64,000 nt of DNA from Desulfarculales bacterium UBA702. GTDB lineage: Bacteria; Desulfobacterota; Syntrophobacteria; Syntrophobacterales; Syntrophobacteraceae. The translations under genes and the position numbers were made by a program. Below, piece by piece: positions 1 through 9,143 of this stretch. The stretch is from the NCBI GenBank assembly GCA_002298165.1, contig DBMI01000030.1, forward strand, positions 16,501 through 80,500, written 5' to 3'. Position 1 is the first letter of the stretch; every line of letters starts with the position of its first letter. The notes beneath the pieces were generated by a model. That model was given only the letters and a program-made list of their open reading frames with translations. It ran no database searches and was not told the origin of the DNA.

Positions 1-23
1 CCCGGATATGAATCCGGGCTACC
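1..23. repeat. REP-like hairpin at window edge
   Basis: The arms CCCGGAT and ATCCGGG are separated by ATGA and followed by GCTACC. A closely similar unit, with CCCGGATAG/CTATCCGGG arms followed by GCCACC, lies at 46918-46940, so this looks like a dispersed palindromic repeat rather than a one-off. It could also act as a terminator for the minus-strand metal-efflux operon. No T-run follows it on that strand within the window. Confidence 0.45.
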
Positions 24-196
24 ATCTTTCTTACGACCTCTCGCCTCTTATCCTCACCTGCATCTGCCACAAATTTCATTTGGGCAAAAGAAATCCAGGA
101 GACCGCGCCATAACATGGACCACCGCCAGTAATTAACCAGTCAGCAGCCCCGTGGCCAAAATCGAATTCCGGGGATATGCAACCTGAGAAATGTCT
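1..196 (-). other. open frame downstream of the lipoprotein, possible gene remnant
   Basis: After the TAA stop of the lipoprotein gene (197-655), the same frame stays open for about 65 codons to the window edge. It reads protein-like, for example GHGAADWLITGGGPCYGA followed by SWISFAQMKFVADAG. The only usual start codon inside is the ATG of AQMKF. It may be the end of a decayed gene or chance. The REP-like hairpin lies inside the distal part, which argues for non-coding sequence at least there. I do not recognise the peptide. Confidence 0.2.
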
Positions 197-655
197 TTAC
201 CTGCTTTTTGATATCAACATTTCTACAGCTTTTGAATGTTCCATACCATTACCATCCACTGGATGAAGATAAATAAGAATTCTGGCTTCCCGTGATATGG
301 CACCTGGAAAATGAACATCGAATGCTGATAAAACTTGTTCGGATGGAAAATGCTTATACTCAGCTGTTTCCAAAACTATCTCTTTATCCGGTTGAACTAA
401 AGCAATATCTATGTGTCCATTATAAGAGGTGTAGATGGAGCCCTTCTTTTTAACCTTGCCAAAAACAACCAGATCGCTTCCATCCTGGGAAACTCGCACC
501 TCCTTAAGTTCGAACTGCTTATCTTTTGAATGTATAATATCTATCCTGGATCCATCTACGAGAGCTTTATCCTGATGCTGATGACCAGTCGCACAGCCAA
601 AAAGAACTACCGTAAGAATTGATAAACTGACAAACAGCAATTTAGAAATCATCAT
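197..655 (-). CDS. small lipoprotein, unknown function
   Basis: This is a 152-residue protein with an N-terminal hydrophobic stretch ending in the lipobox LFGC (Cys about residue 21), followed by a His-containing linker (ATGHQHQ). It is therefore predicted to be an exported, lipidated periplasm-facing protein. The mature part is short and beta-rich-looking, with no motif I recognise. The start is one of two adjacent ATGs (655 or 652), with GAGGGG upstream. It lies 69 bp downstream of the CusA/CzcA-type pump on the same strand, so it may be the last gene of the metal-efflux operon. A metal-related role is inferred from position only. Confidence 0.7.
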   Translation of the reverse strand: MMISKLLFVSLSILTVVLFGCATGHQHQDKALVDGSRIDIIHSKDKQFELKEVRVSQDGSDLVVFGKVKKKGSIYTSYNGHIDIALVQPDKEIVLETAEYKHFPSEQVLSAFDVHFPGAISREARILIYLHPVDGNGMEHSKAVEMLISKSR

Positions 656-724
656 ACCGTCCCCTCTTCTCTTAGAGATTATTCCATTCTACCAAAATGG
701 CCTTCAGCCGGAAGACATGAGGTT

Positions 725-3700
725 TCAGGTACTTGCTTTTCCTGTATTGTTGATAAGGATACCGATATGCTTACGCGCATGGTCTTTTGCATCCTCCAGG
801 GCCAGATAAACTGCCGGTAGAACAAGGAGGGTAAACAGGGTCGATGTTACAAGCCCTCCGACCATAACAATCGCAAGAGGTTTCTCGATTTCCGCACCGA
901 CTCCGCTGCTCAGGAGTATCGGCAGAAGCCCCAGGGCGGCGCACGAGGCGGTCATGAGCTTCGGCCGCAATCGCTGTATGCTCGCCAACCGAATCGCCTC
1001 GTCCCTGGTGTGGCCTTCGGCGATAAAATCGCGCGTCTGGGTTAGCAATACAAGGCTGTTCTGCACCGCAATGCCGAACAAGGCAATGAATCCCACTGCC
1101 GAAGAGACGTTTATACTCTCACCAGTTATGAGCAGCGAGGCCACCCCACCTATGAAAGCACTTGGAACTGTAGCGAGAATGATCGCGGCGTGTGATGCCG
1201 AGTATAGAGCCACAAACAACAACATGAACACGACGGTCAACGCCACCGCTGAAGCGATTCCAAGTGAGCGCATGGCGCGCTGCTGGTTCTCAAACTGTCC
1301 TCCGAAAACCACATAGTAATCTGGCGGCATCTGTATGTTTTTAAGACCTTGCTTGATATCCGCGACCACACTGCTCAAATCCCGCCCCTGAATACTGGCA
1401 TCCACACTGAAGCGTCTGTTCATCGCCTCTCGCCAGACAACATTCGGACCTTCAGAAAGTGTCACATTCGCCACCTGGGAAAGGGGAATGCGTTGCCCGG
1501 CAGGGGTATCCACCATTAAATTCTGAATCGCTTCCGGCGTGTCGCGCATGGAATCGGGGAAACGCACAAAAATGCCGTAGCTCCTCTGGTTTTTCCAGAG
1601 CTGGGTAAGTTCCTCCCCTCCAATCGCCAGTTTGACTATTTCCGAAATCTCCTTGACGGATATGCCGTACCGGGCAGCGGCATCGCGATTTACCTGCACC
1701 TGTAACTGCGGAATGCCCTTGGCCTGAGAAGCTTTTATATCGGTCACCCCCGGCACCTTTTGCATAATTTGTTCTATTTCTTTGCCCTTCCTGGCCAAAA
1801 CTTCCATATCGGGGCCGAAGAGCTTCACCTGGAGAGGTGCCGGCGTTCCTTCAAGGCTCTCATCGATTTTCAACTGGAGCATTTGTGCAAAAGCTGAAGC
1901 AACTCCAGGGATGTGCTCCACCTGGTCACGCACCTCTGCGAGTATTTCATCGGTTGGCTTGGTAAGTTCTTCCTTCGGTTTGAGATTAGCGATTATTTCG
2001 CCGGAATTGACCGGCAGGACACAGCCGATGGCGCGCTCGGAACGACCATTGCGACGCACCGCGGTCGTGATGTTCGGGTTTTTGGTCAGGATCTCTTCTA
2101 TCTGGGCTGTAATGTGGTTGTTTTGCTCCAAGGCCGTCTCGGGAGGAGTAGTCGTTGAAATAACCCATGATCCCTCATCGAGCTTGGGCATGAAATCCTT
2201 ACCTACCTTCATCACTCCTACTGCTGTAGGGATCAGGAGAGCAAAGGCCACCATGATGACGGTCCCGCGATAGTTTAATGCAAATTCGAGCGCAGGTACG
2301 TATCCGCGCTTGATGAGTTTGACCACCTTGACTTCGCCCTGGCCGTCCACTCCTTTTTTGGGTTGCAGAAAACGATTGCACAAAACGGGCGTGAGGGTAA
2401 GGGAAAGCACGAGAGCCACCAGCATGGCGGCCGCCACGGTTACGGCAAGTGGACGGAAAAGAAGCCCCTCTATACCGCCCATGAGAAAGAGGGGCAGGAA
2501 AACCGCAACAATGATGAGTGTTGCAAAGGCTATAGGGCGCCCCACCTCTATTGCAGCCCTATGGGCAACCGTCTCTTTTACCTTTGCTACGTGGATATTG
2601 CTCCGGCTCTGATAAAATCGGTGATAAATGTTCTCGACCATTATTATGGAGGCATCGACCATAATACCAACCGCAATGGCCAGCCCACCAAGAGACATGG
2701 TGTTTAGTCCAATCTCAAACTGCCGCATCAGGATTCCGGCAATCAAAACGGACAGAGGCAGTGAAATTGCTACAATCAGAGTGCTCCGGAAATGCCCCAG
2801 AAAGAGCAGAAGCACCAGTATCACCAGAACGGAGCCGACCAGAATGGCATTCGTCACACTGGAGAGCGCATGGTGAATGAGTTTGGTCTGATCGTAATAA
2901 GGGACAATTCGAACATCTTTGGGGAGAGTTGCTCTCATGTCATCAATTGCTTTGGTAATACCTTCTACCACTGTCACCGTGTCGGCAAGGGGTTGTTTGA
3001 TGACTAGCGCCACCACCGTTTCCTTGCCGTTTTTGCTGGCAATCCCCCGCCGAATGGCCGTGCCTTCTTCGATGGTTGCGACATCGCGAAGGAAAAGGGG
3101 CACGCCGTCACGCGATCCCACAATGGTGCTTCCGATATCTTGCACCGAGTCATAGCGGCCGATTCCGCGAACGGTGTATTCCACTGTTCCGGTGCTGATA
3201 AATCCACCGGCTGCGTTTTCGTTGCCGCTGCGAACCGCCTCTTCGATCCTCGCCAGGCTCACCTTATAGGCAGTCAGCTTATTGGGGTCCAGAGTGACAC
3301 GATACTGGCGCATATAGCCGCCCATATTCAGCACTTCCGCAACACCCGGGACAGTTAACAAATTGTATCGGATCTGCCACTCCGCAATTTCACGAAGTTC
3401 TGTTGGCGACCGATCCCCTTCCACTGAGAATTCGTAGACCTCCGCCAGGCGGGTGGTGGCGCTTGCCAGGGTAGGCGGTTCCGTTCCGGGAGGCAGTTGT
3501 CCTGCTACTTGCGCCATTCTTTCAGATATAAACTGACGGGCCCGCCAGAATTCGGTCTCGATATCAAAATCCACAACTACCGAAGAGAGTCCTTGGGTGG
3601 TTTGAGACCGGACCCGCCGCACACCGGGAAGCCCGTTCATAGCCGATTCCATCGGACGGGTTATCATCATCTCGATCTCTTCGGTCGCCATCGATTCATT

Positions 3701-3892
3701 TTCTGTAACAATCGTGAATACCGGAATGGTAATATCGGGATAGACGTTCCTGGGCATTTTCTGATAGGCAGTGATGCCGAAGACCATAGCCAGCCCGACC
3801 AGCATCAAAACGACATACTTCTGTTTGAACGATGAATGGATGATTTTGTCTATCAAAGATCCATGGGATTCCATACTATTCTCCAAAGCCAA
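725..3892 (-). CDS. CusA/CzcA-family heavy-metal RND efflux pump
   Basis: This 1055-residue inner-membrane proton antiporter has the full length of the RND superfamily. It has a membrane helix at residues 26-46, a periplasmic porter domain, and the TM4 region at about 400-425, where GIMVDASIIMVEN carries the acidic residues typical of heavy-metal RND pumps (proton relay). A second helical bundle and docking domain follow. Known members export divalent or monovalent metal cations through a TolC-type channel. Its partners lie directly upstream on the same strand: the adaptor (3921-5216) and the outer-membrane factor (5281-6708). The metal cannot be decided from sequence alone; the His-rich adaptor suggests Zn/Co/Ni/Cd or Cu/Ag. 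The ATG at 3892 was kept as start. Confidence 0.93.
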   Translation of the reverse strand: MALENSMESHGSLIDKIIHSSFKQKYVVLMLVGLAMVFGITAYQKMPRNVYPDITIPVFTIVTENESMATEEIEMMITRPMESAMNGLPGVRRVRSQTTQGLSSVVVDFDIETEFWRARQFISERMAQVAGQLPPGTEPPTLASATTRLAEVYEFSVEGDRSPTELREIAEWQIRYNLLTVPGVAEVLNMGGYMRQYRVTLDPNKLTAYKVSLARIEEAVRSGNENAAGGFISTGTVEYTVRGIGRYDSVQDIGSTIVGSRDGVPLFLRDVATIEEGTAIRRGIASKNGKETVVALVIKQPLADTVTVVEGITKAIDDMRATLPKDVRIVPYYDQTKLIHHALSSVTNAILVGSVLVILVLLLFLGHFRSTLIVAISLPLSVLIAGILMRQFEIGLNTMSLGGLAIAVGIMVDASIIMVENIYHRFYQSRSNIHVAKVKETVAHRAAIEVGRPIAFATLIIVAVFLPLFLMGGIEGLLFRPLAVTVAAAMLVALVLSLTLTPVLCNRFLQPKKGVDGQGEVKVVKLIKRGYVPALEFALNYRGTVIMVAFALLIPTAVGVMKVGKDFMPKLDEGSWVISTTTPPETALEQNNHITAQIEEILTKNPNITTAVRRNGRSERAIGCVLPVNSGEIIANLKPKEELTKPTDEILAEVRDQVEHIPGVASAFAQMLQLKIDESLEGTPAPLQVKLFGPDMEVLARKGKEIEQIMQKVPGVTDIKASQAKGIPQLQVQVNRDAAARYGISVKEISEIVKLAIGGEELTQLWKNQRSYGIFVRFPDSMRDTPEAIQNLMVDTPAGQRIPLSQVANVTLSEGPNVVWREAMNRRFSVDASIQGRDLSSVVADIKQGLKNIQMPPDYYVVFGGQFENQQRAMRSLGIASAVALTVVFMLLFVALYSASHAAIILATVPSAFIGGVASLLITGESINVSSAVGFIALFGIAVQNSLVLLTQTRDFIAEGHTRDEAIRLASIQRLRPKLMTASCAALGLLPILLSSGVGAEIEKPLAIVMVGGLVTSTLFTLLVLPAVYLALEDAKDHARKHIGILINNTGKAST

Positions 3893-3920
3893 TGGCTGTC
3901 GAGACGAACGCGTCGGCTCG

Positions 3921-5216
3921 TTAATGGGCGTGTGTATCGCTTTTTTCGAGCATTGCTTTCATGATAAATGTGCCGCTTGCGGCATATTCCCGGCCCAGCT
4001 CCAATCCCTCCAGGATTTCCACAAAATTGTCATTGCTGCGCCCAACGGTAACAGCCACCGGCACAAATCCCTCCTCTGTTTTGATAAAAACGGAAGGATT
4101 CTTTTCGATGGTCTGCAGGGCTGTCTTAGGTACCAAAACAGCCACAGGATCTTTTTCGATATGAACAAATCCGGTTACAAACTGGCCCGGCTTAAATTGG
4201 CCCGCTTTATTCGAAAGAACGACCCGCGCAGTGGATGTCCTGGTCTCTTCTCCCATGACCGGACCTATGTAATCAAGCAAACCCCGGATGCCCTCATAGG
4301 GATTTCCATCAGTGCTGATAAGTACTTCCTGACCTTTCCGAACCACCGGGATATCTTTTTGATAGACATTGAGGTTGACCCAAACCGTATTCAGATCGGC
4401 AACCGTGAAACAGGAAGCATCGTCCTTCAGTGATTCGCCCAGCGTGATGTGCTTTTCAATGACTACCCCGTCAAAAGGGGCCCTGATTTCGTAGCGAGTG
4501 TAGGAAAGATGCGCCTGTCCAGGGATTTCTTTCAGCGACTTGTCCGAAAAACCAACCGAGTGTAACTGCTGCTCAGCACTTCTACGATTGATCACCGCCT
4601 CGGCCAGGGCCTGTTTTGCAACGAGATAATCCTGTTCCGCGGAAATTTTCTTTTCCCAGAGACGCTTTTCCCGGCCGAGCGTTGCCTGGGCCAGCTCCTC
4701 TCGCTCCCTTGCCGCGAGATAGGCGGCCTTCAAAGTGGCCAATTCCCGGCTCTCCAGGACAGCCATTATCTCGCCGGTCTTCACTTCATCACCGATACTT
4801 CTAAAGACTTCCCGCACTACCCCGGGCACACGGGGGACCACATGGGCGACACGGTCTGCATTGAGCCTAACCTCGCCCGGCAGCGCCAACTGGGCCGCAA
4901 GCTCCCCGGGACCGGCTTGCGCGATTTTGACGGCATTCGCTTTCATTTGCGATTCGGTGAGAACCAGTACTTTCTCTTCGCTGTGGCCCTCATGGGCCGC
5001 TTCGCTTTCACCTTCGCGGTGATCTGCGTGTTCCTTATGAGGATCGGACTTTTCTGCTTCACCCTTGGAATGACCACCATGATCTTTATGGGAGGCAGGT
5101 TCAGTCTCAGCGTTGGCTTCCATCGAAATTGGACTGTTACTCCGATTCAGCCATGCCGTTGCACCGCTTACTAGGAATATCAATGCGAGGACGGTAATTC
5201 CGATTTTATATCTCAT
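3921..5216 (-). CDS. RND efflux periplasmic adaptor with His-rich N-terminus
   Basis: This 431-residue membrane-fusion protein links the RND pump to the outer-membrane channel. The reading frame is open further upstream, but the start is set at ATG 5216, which has GAGGAG upstream and gives a clean N-terminal membrane/signal segment (KIGITVLALIFLVSGATAW). Residues about 30-85 form a His/Glu/Asp-rich stretch (HKDHGGHSKGE, then HKEHADHREGE and HEGHSEE), and the C-terminus ends in DTHAH. Both suit metal capture. The usual adaptor layout follows: barrel-sandwich, a coiled-coil hairpin (LAAREREELAQATLGREKR), and beta-barrel. Family CusB/CzcB is clear; metal specificity is not. Confidence 0.9.
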   Translation of the reverse strand: MRYKIGITVLALIFLVSGATAWLNRSNSPISMEANAETEPASHKDHGGHSKGEAEKSDPHKEHADHREGESEAAHEGHSEEKVLVLTESQMKANAVKIAQAGPGELAAQLALPGEVRLNADRVAHVVPRVPGVVREVFRSIGDEVKTGEIMAVLESRELATLKAAYLAAREREELAQATLGREKRLWEKKISAEQDYLVAKQALAEAVINRRSAEQQLHSVGFSDKSLKEIPGQAHLSYTRYEIRAPFDGVVIEKHITLGESLKDDASCFTVADLNTVWVNLNVYQKDIPVVRKGQEVLISTDGNPYEGIRGLLDYIGPVMGEETRTSTARVVLSNKAGQFKPGQFVTGFVHIEKDPVAVLVPKTALQTIEKNPSVFIKTEEGFVPVAVTVGRSNDNFVEILEGLELGREYAASGTFIMKAMLEKSDTHAH

Positions 5217-5280
5217 CGTAGGATTCTCCTCTTTGGACGTGACTTTCGGTAGCGGTTCCAAAAATCGTCCAATTTCCGCT

Positions 5281-6708
5281 TTATTCAATCTCGTTTCTTT
5301 GTGAAGCGCCCGATGCCCTGTTTTCGGTTCCATTCGCCTTGGTAAGCGCCGCATCGAAGCCATCACCGGTTAATCGTTCCACCTCAGCCGCCGCTTTGTG
5401 GTAATTTGCCAAAAACTCTATGTACCTGATCCTTGCCGAAAAAAGAGTCCTCTGCGCATCAAGCAGCTCGAGAAAATCGAATTTGCCCTCGCGAAAACCC
5501 TCCTGAGACGCTCTGAATGACTGTTCGGCTCCGGGGAGGACATCTTTTTTTAGACTCAGTACTTCGGAGTAAGCAGAAGAAAGAGAATGGTATGCATCAC
5601 TTAATCCAGAGCCGGCCTTAACCTGGGCGAACCTGTATTCCTCCCTGGCTTTTGAAAGCTTATGTCTTGCCTCGAGTATTCCGCCCCTGTTTTGATCGAA
5701 CAGCGGGATGGGTATGGTGGCACCAACCACCAGGGCGTCTTCATCATTTTCACTGAAGTGCTGGACCCCTCCGCTAATTGTTAAGTCCGGGATTCTTCTT
5801 GCCTTTTGGACCTCCAGTGCCGCGGCGCGTTGTTCAAGCTCATGAACATAACGCGCCACATCTGGATTTCTTGAAATCAGATTCCGCAAATCATCAATGG
5901 ATGGTATCGGCTTGATATCATCAAGTATTCCAGCCGCCTTTTCGAATTCCGGATACTGCCGGCCCCATATTGCCGCCAGTCTGTACCGTGAAGCTTGCAG
6001 ATTATTTCTTGCCTTCTCATACTCTATCTTTGCATTGGAAAGGACTACTCCAGACTTCGTCTCCTCCAGAGGAGAAATCTTGCCTGCCTTTACGCGCTCG
6101 GAAACCGAATTAAAGACTTGCTCCGCCAGGCGCAGCAACTCCAACGTTAATGCTTCCTGCTCCTGAGCAGCCAGGACCTCCACAAATGATTTTGATACCC
6201 CGGTAAGGACATCAAGCCGTTTTATTTCATAATCCCAGGCAGCGAGGCTCTTATCGAGTTGCGCAAGCCGCACTCTTTTGGCCCTCTTGGAACCAAGCTC
6301 AATCAACTGGCTGAGTTGGAGCGTTGTCTGGGCTGTATTGAAGCTCTTTCGAACTTCGTTCCCACCGAATTCTTCCACAACCACCCCTAACTCGGGATTT
6401 GGGAGAGCCCTTGCCTGGAGTGCTCTCGCCTCGAGGGCTCGAATTTCCCACGATGCTCCCATAAGTTCAGGATTGTTCAGCAGAGCGAGAGAAAGAGCAT
6501 CCCGGAGCGTAATGACCCTGGTGGGATCCGGGCATGATTCAATCCGCCCGGGATCCTGAAGACCGGAGCCACGCGTTTCAACTATGTTCTGTTCCAACAG
6601 AGAGGCCGGTGCTATGGGATTTGGCTGAACACTCGAATCATTGATTGAGGCGCAACCAATCAGGGGGCAAAGCAGTAGATAAAAAAGCCAAAAATATCGA
6701 CTATGCAT
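5281..6708 (-). CDS. TolC/CzcC-family outer-membrane efflux lipoprotein
   Basis: This 475-residue outer-membrane factor forms the exit duct of the metal RND system. The N-terminus has a signal peptide with lipobox LIGC, giving a lipidated Cys at about residue 19. Two copies of the OEP fold follow, with long helical stretches such as ALTLELLRLAEQVFNSVSERV. The start is taken at ATG 6708, because the first five residues of the longer frame add nothing to the signal peptide. The stop lies 64 bp before the adaptor start, which fits one operon. It resembles CzcC/CusC in length and in the conserved E(F)GGN region. Confidence 0.88.
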   Translation of the reverse strand: MHSRYFWLFYLLLCPLIGCASINDSSVQPNPIAPASLLEQNIVETRGSGLQDPGRIESCPDPTRVITLRDALSLALLNNPELMGASWEIRALEARALQARALPNPELGVVVEEFGGNEVRKSFNTAQTTLQLSQLIELGSKRAKRVRLAQLDKSLAAWDYEIKRLDVLTGVSKSFVEVLAAQEQEALTLELLRLAEQVFNSVSERVKAGKISPLEETKSGVVLSNAKIEYEKARNNLQASRYRLAAIWGRQYPEFEKAAGILDDIKPIPSIDDLRNLISRNPDVARYVHELEQRAAALEVQKARRIPDLTISGGVQHFSENDEDALVVGATIPIPLFDQNRGGILEARHKLSKAREEYRFAQVKAGSGLSDAYHSLSSAYSEVLSLKKDVLPGAEQSFRASQEGFREGKFDFLELLDAQRTLFSARIRYIEFLANYHKAAAEVERLTGDGFDAALTKANGTENRASGASQRNEIE

Positions 6709-6832
6709 TTCATTGCTCCACACGGGCTAAAAAGCCCTTATTCGGGAGGGCAGTAACAGTAAGAAACGTACTGCTCCAGAAGATCGAGGAATGACTGAAA
6801 GTATATTGAGGTTATGTGTGGTTTGGAGAGGT

Positions 6833-7273
6833 CTAAATCAGGAGGATGATGTTACCCATCGAGTTATGCAGGACGTCCCTTGCGGGCAGGAATGGCCTGA
6901 CAATGTAATTCCCCGCATGAGGCGCGGTCCTGCTCATACGGTTCAAGGTTGTGTTCAAAAATTGAGGCTCATAAAAAGATGATGCATGTTGCAGATGGCG
7001 GGGAGAATCGACAAGGCTGGTAAACGTGAGTGGCAGGTCAATACACGGATCACAGGAACTTTCGGGAAATACTGGCCCTGTAATCAATCCATGGCCAAAG
7101 CGCGCACCCTTCTTGTATTTGGCGGAAGGGCTGCACGACCAGCCATTTTCCGATTCTTCAACAGTGACGCTCCCGACCGAGCTATAGCAGAACACCGCCT
7201 TACCGCCGATTCCCGTTAAGGTGAGCAGATAAAAAAGGGCGCTGAAGAAGATGACGATGTTCCTAAACGGCAA
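6833..7273 (-). CDS. putative exported Cys-containing protein upstream of the metal operon
   Basis: This frame of 146 residues starts at TTG 7273 with no clear ribosome-binding site, so the start is uncertain. It has an N-terminal hydrophobic segment (IVIFFSALFYLLTLTGIGG) that could be a signal peptide. The mature part carries Cys residues in ENGWSCSPSAK and SSCDPCIDLPL. Small Cys-containing exported proteins often precede czcCBA-type operons, and this one lies 124 bp upstream of the TolC-type gene on the same strand. I do not recognise a named family. A role in metal sensing or binding is an inference from position and the Cys motif. Confidence 0.5.
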   Translation of the reverse strand: MPFRNIVIFFSALFYLLTLTGIGGKAVFCYSSVGSVTVEESENGWSCSPSAKYKKGARFGHGLITGPVFPESSCDPCIDLPLTFTSLVDSPRHLQHASSFYEPQFLNTTLNRMSRTAPHAGNYIVRPFLPARDVLHNSMGNIILLI

Positions 7274-7409
7274 AATAGAAAACCTTCATATGTGAAACAA
7301 TTGCAGAGGATGGTTCCCATCCGGCAAGAATTCGCACTGTATATAGTCTTCAAAAATTTCAAAGTCAAGGTCACTGAATTCGCGCCGTGGTAGCCCAAAA
7401 AATCAGAAT

Positions 7410-8030
7410 TTAGGGAACGGAAAGCAAAAAGTTCGGTACCTCTCCTGTGTTATTCACGCAGAGTATTCTTGGGCCGTAATCATGTACGGAGACTATACTG
7501 ACTGAAACCAGGCTGATCTCCAGGCGGAGTAGAAAATCAAGTGGGATGCCGATGTAATGCGCAATGATACATTTAATAGGGTCCCCGTGGCTGAATATGG
7601 CAACAGTTCCTTGCGGGTATTCCTGTCTAAGCCTTTCAACTCCGGCAATCATTCTTTCCTGGGCTTCAATTATAAGTTCACCACCAGGAGGCCTCGTCCC
7701 GGCCCTGAAATCATTGTAGTGGCGCCACACGGGGTCATTTGCCAATTCATGAAAATCGCGGCCGGTCCACTCGCCTATATCTACTTCCATGAAATTTCGG
7801 TCTGCCCGGACTTCGAGTCCCAGGCGTCGGGCAAGTGGGGCAGCGGTTTCCATGGTCCTCTCAAGCGGACTGGAATAGAGAGCATCTATGTGTATTCCGC
7901 CTAACCGCTCTACCAATGTCTCAGCTTGAGCTTTTCCCTCATCATTGAGGTGCACCCCCGGCATTCTCCCCGCCAGGAGTTTGCCGACAGTGGGATTGCT
8001 TCCGTGCCTGATTAACAGGAATTTGGACAT
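7410..8030 (-). CDS. histidine phosphatase family (phosphoglycerate-mutase-like)
   Basis: This 206-residue protein has the branch-1 histidine phosphatase signature: catalytic LIRHG at residues 6-10, the partner Arg in YSSPLERTMETA, Glu in MEVDIGEWTGRDF, and the second catalytic His in IFSHGDPIK. Such enzymes hydrolyse phosphomonoesters through a phosphohistidine intermediate. The substrate cannot be read from sequence. It follows the last glycosyltransferase by 42 bp on the same strand, so it may be the tail of the glycan operon, for example removing phosphate from a sugar intermediate (inference). The ribosome-binding site at ATG 8030 is weak. Confidence 0.9.
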   Translation of the reverse strand: MSKFLLIRHGSNPTVGKLLAGRMPGVHLNDEGKAQAETLVERLGGIHIDALYSSPLERTMETAAPLARRLGLEVRADRNFMEVDIGEWTGRDFHELANDPVWRHYNDFRAGTRPPGGELIIEAQERMIAGVERLRQEYPQGTVAIFSHGDPIKCIIAHYIGIPLDFLLRLEISLVSVSIVSVHDYGPRILCVNNTGEVPNFLLSVP

Positions 8031-8072
8031 GGGTGATCATGGCCCTCTCTACCGGGTTCGAGATGGAGCGGC

Positions 8073-9143
8073 CTACAATCCGCGGATTAGCTCTTCCAGT
8101 TCCACTGCTCTATGCCTAGAGGTATGCAGGTCGAGTATTCGAGCTCTGGCTCTCTCTCCTATGAGTTTTGCATCCCTTTCAGATATTCCGAGAAGGAAGC
8201 CGAGAGTGTCATCCGATGACCTTGAAATAAGGATCTCGGAGCCAGGCTCCAAATATTCCTCGAGGCCGGCCCAGTAGTCACTTATGATCGGCGTCCCGCA
8301 AAGTGCAGCCTCAAAAAGCCGAACGCTCGGAGAGTATCCGGCGCGGATCATGTCGGCCCTCGTCACATTGAGTGTGAATCTCTGGGAGTTGTAAAAAGCG
8401 CAGTGTCTGTCGGGTGCTACGTGGATGATTCTCTCGACATTGCCAGGCCACTTTATGTTTTTGGGATACATTGGGCCCGCAACGACGAAGCGCCCTTCCC
8501 CCCACCTCCGTGCCGGCTCTATCATCAGGAGGTCGAGAGGAGGCTGGCGGTCCGGACTGTAGGTCCCCATGTAGCCGAAATTCCACTTCTGTTCGCATGC
8601 CATGGGCCAGTACAAATCAGGATCCACCGAACAGTACAGCGGCTTTGCCATTTTGGCCCCATACTCTTTTTCGAGCTTGTCGAGTGTTGGCCCCCCGGTA
8701 AACGAGAGGTAGATATCATATCTGGGTATAAGCTCGAGGGCCAGATAGTCGCACTCATTGGACGCGAGCTTCTCTATCGTCACTGGAGTATCGATATCAT
8801 AGAACGCGGTTTTGCCCAGTGCCGTCCGGGTCGCCCACTCACCGACAGCAATACCCTCGGGTACATAAGAACCCACTATTACGAAATCGGCATTACGTAT
8901 AGCTGAAGTAAAGCGCTCCTTCAGCTCATCTATATTTGAATAGATCCCGGTCCTGCAAAAAGGTGGTACCGGCATGTCCCGGTTTGATGCATACCACTCG
9001 GCATCGCGTTCGAGAAAGAGCACATCGTGGCCTCTTTCATTCAATCCTTTTACGATCCCTCTGTAAGTGGCTGCGTGGCCGTTTCCCCAGGACGATGTTA
9101 TTGAAAGCCCGAGTATTACGATCTTGAGAGGAGCTCGATTCAC
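8073..9143 (-). CDS. CgeB-like glycosyltransferase, copy 2
   Basis: This protein of 356 residues starts at GTG 9143, which overlaps the stop of the upstream gene in a GTGA junction and has GGAG upstream. The frame is open for another 69 codons upstream, but that part lies inside the neighbouring gene. It has the two-domain GT-B layout of the CgeB/COG4641 group: an N-terminal domain beginning LKIVILGLSITSSWGNG, and a C-terminal Glyco_trans_1_2-like part with SPSVRLFEAALCGTPIISD, which reads as the nucleotide-sugar site. It is clearly related to the adjacent gene at 9140-10210. Donor and acceptor are unknown. It probably acts in the cytoplasm on a surface or storage glycan. Confidence 0.85.
   Translation of the reverse strand: MNRAPLKIVILGLSITSSWGNGHAATYRGIVKGLNERGHDVLFLERDAEWYASNRDMPVPPFCRTGIYSNIDELKERFTSAIRNADFVIVGSYVPEGIAVGEWATRTALGKTAFYDIDTPVTIEKLASNECDYLALELIPRYDIYLSFTGGPTLDKLEKEYGAKMAKPLYCSVDPDLYWPMACEQKWNFGYMGTYSPDRQPPLDLLMIEPARRWGEGRFVVAGPMYPKNIKWPGNVERIIHVAPDRHCAFYNSQRFTLNVTRADMIRAGYSPSVRLFEAALCGTPIISDYWAGLEEYLEPGSEILISRSSDDTLGFLLGISERDAKLIGERARARILDLHTSRHRAVELEELIRGL

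Noticed and set aside
954..2876. Several plus-strand frames of 80-160 codons
   Set aside because: They are antisense to the RND pump gene, which explains the open frames.
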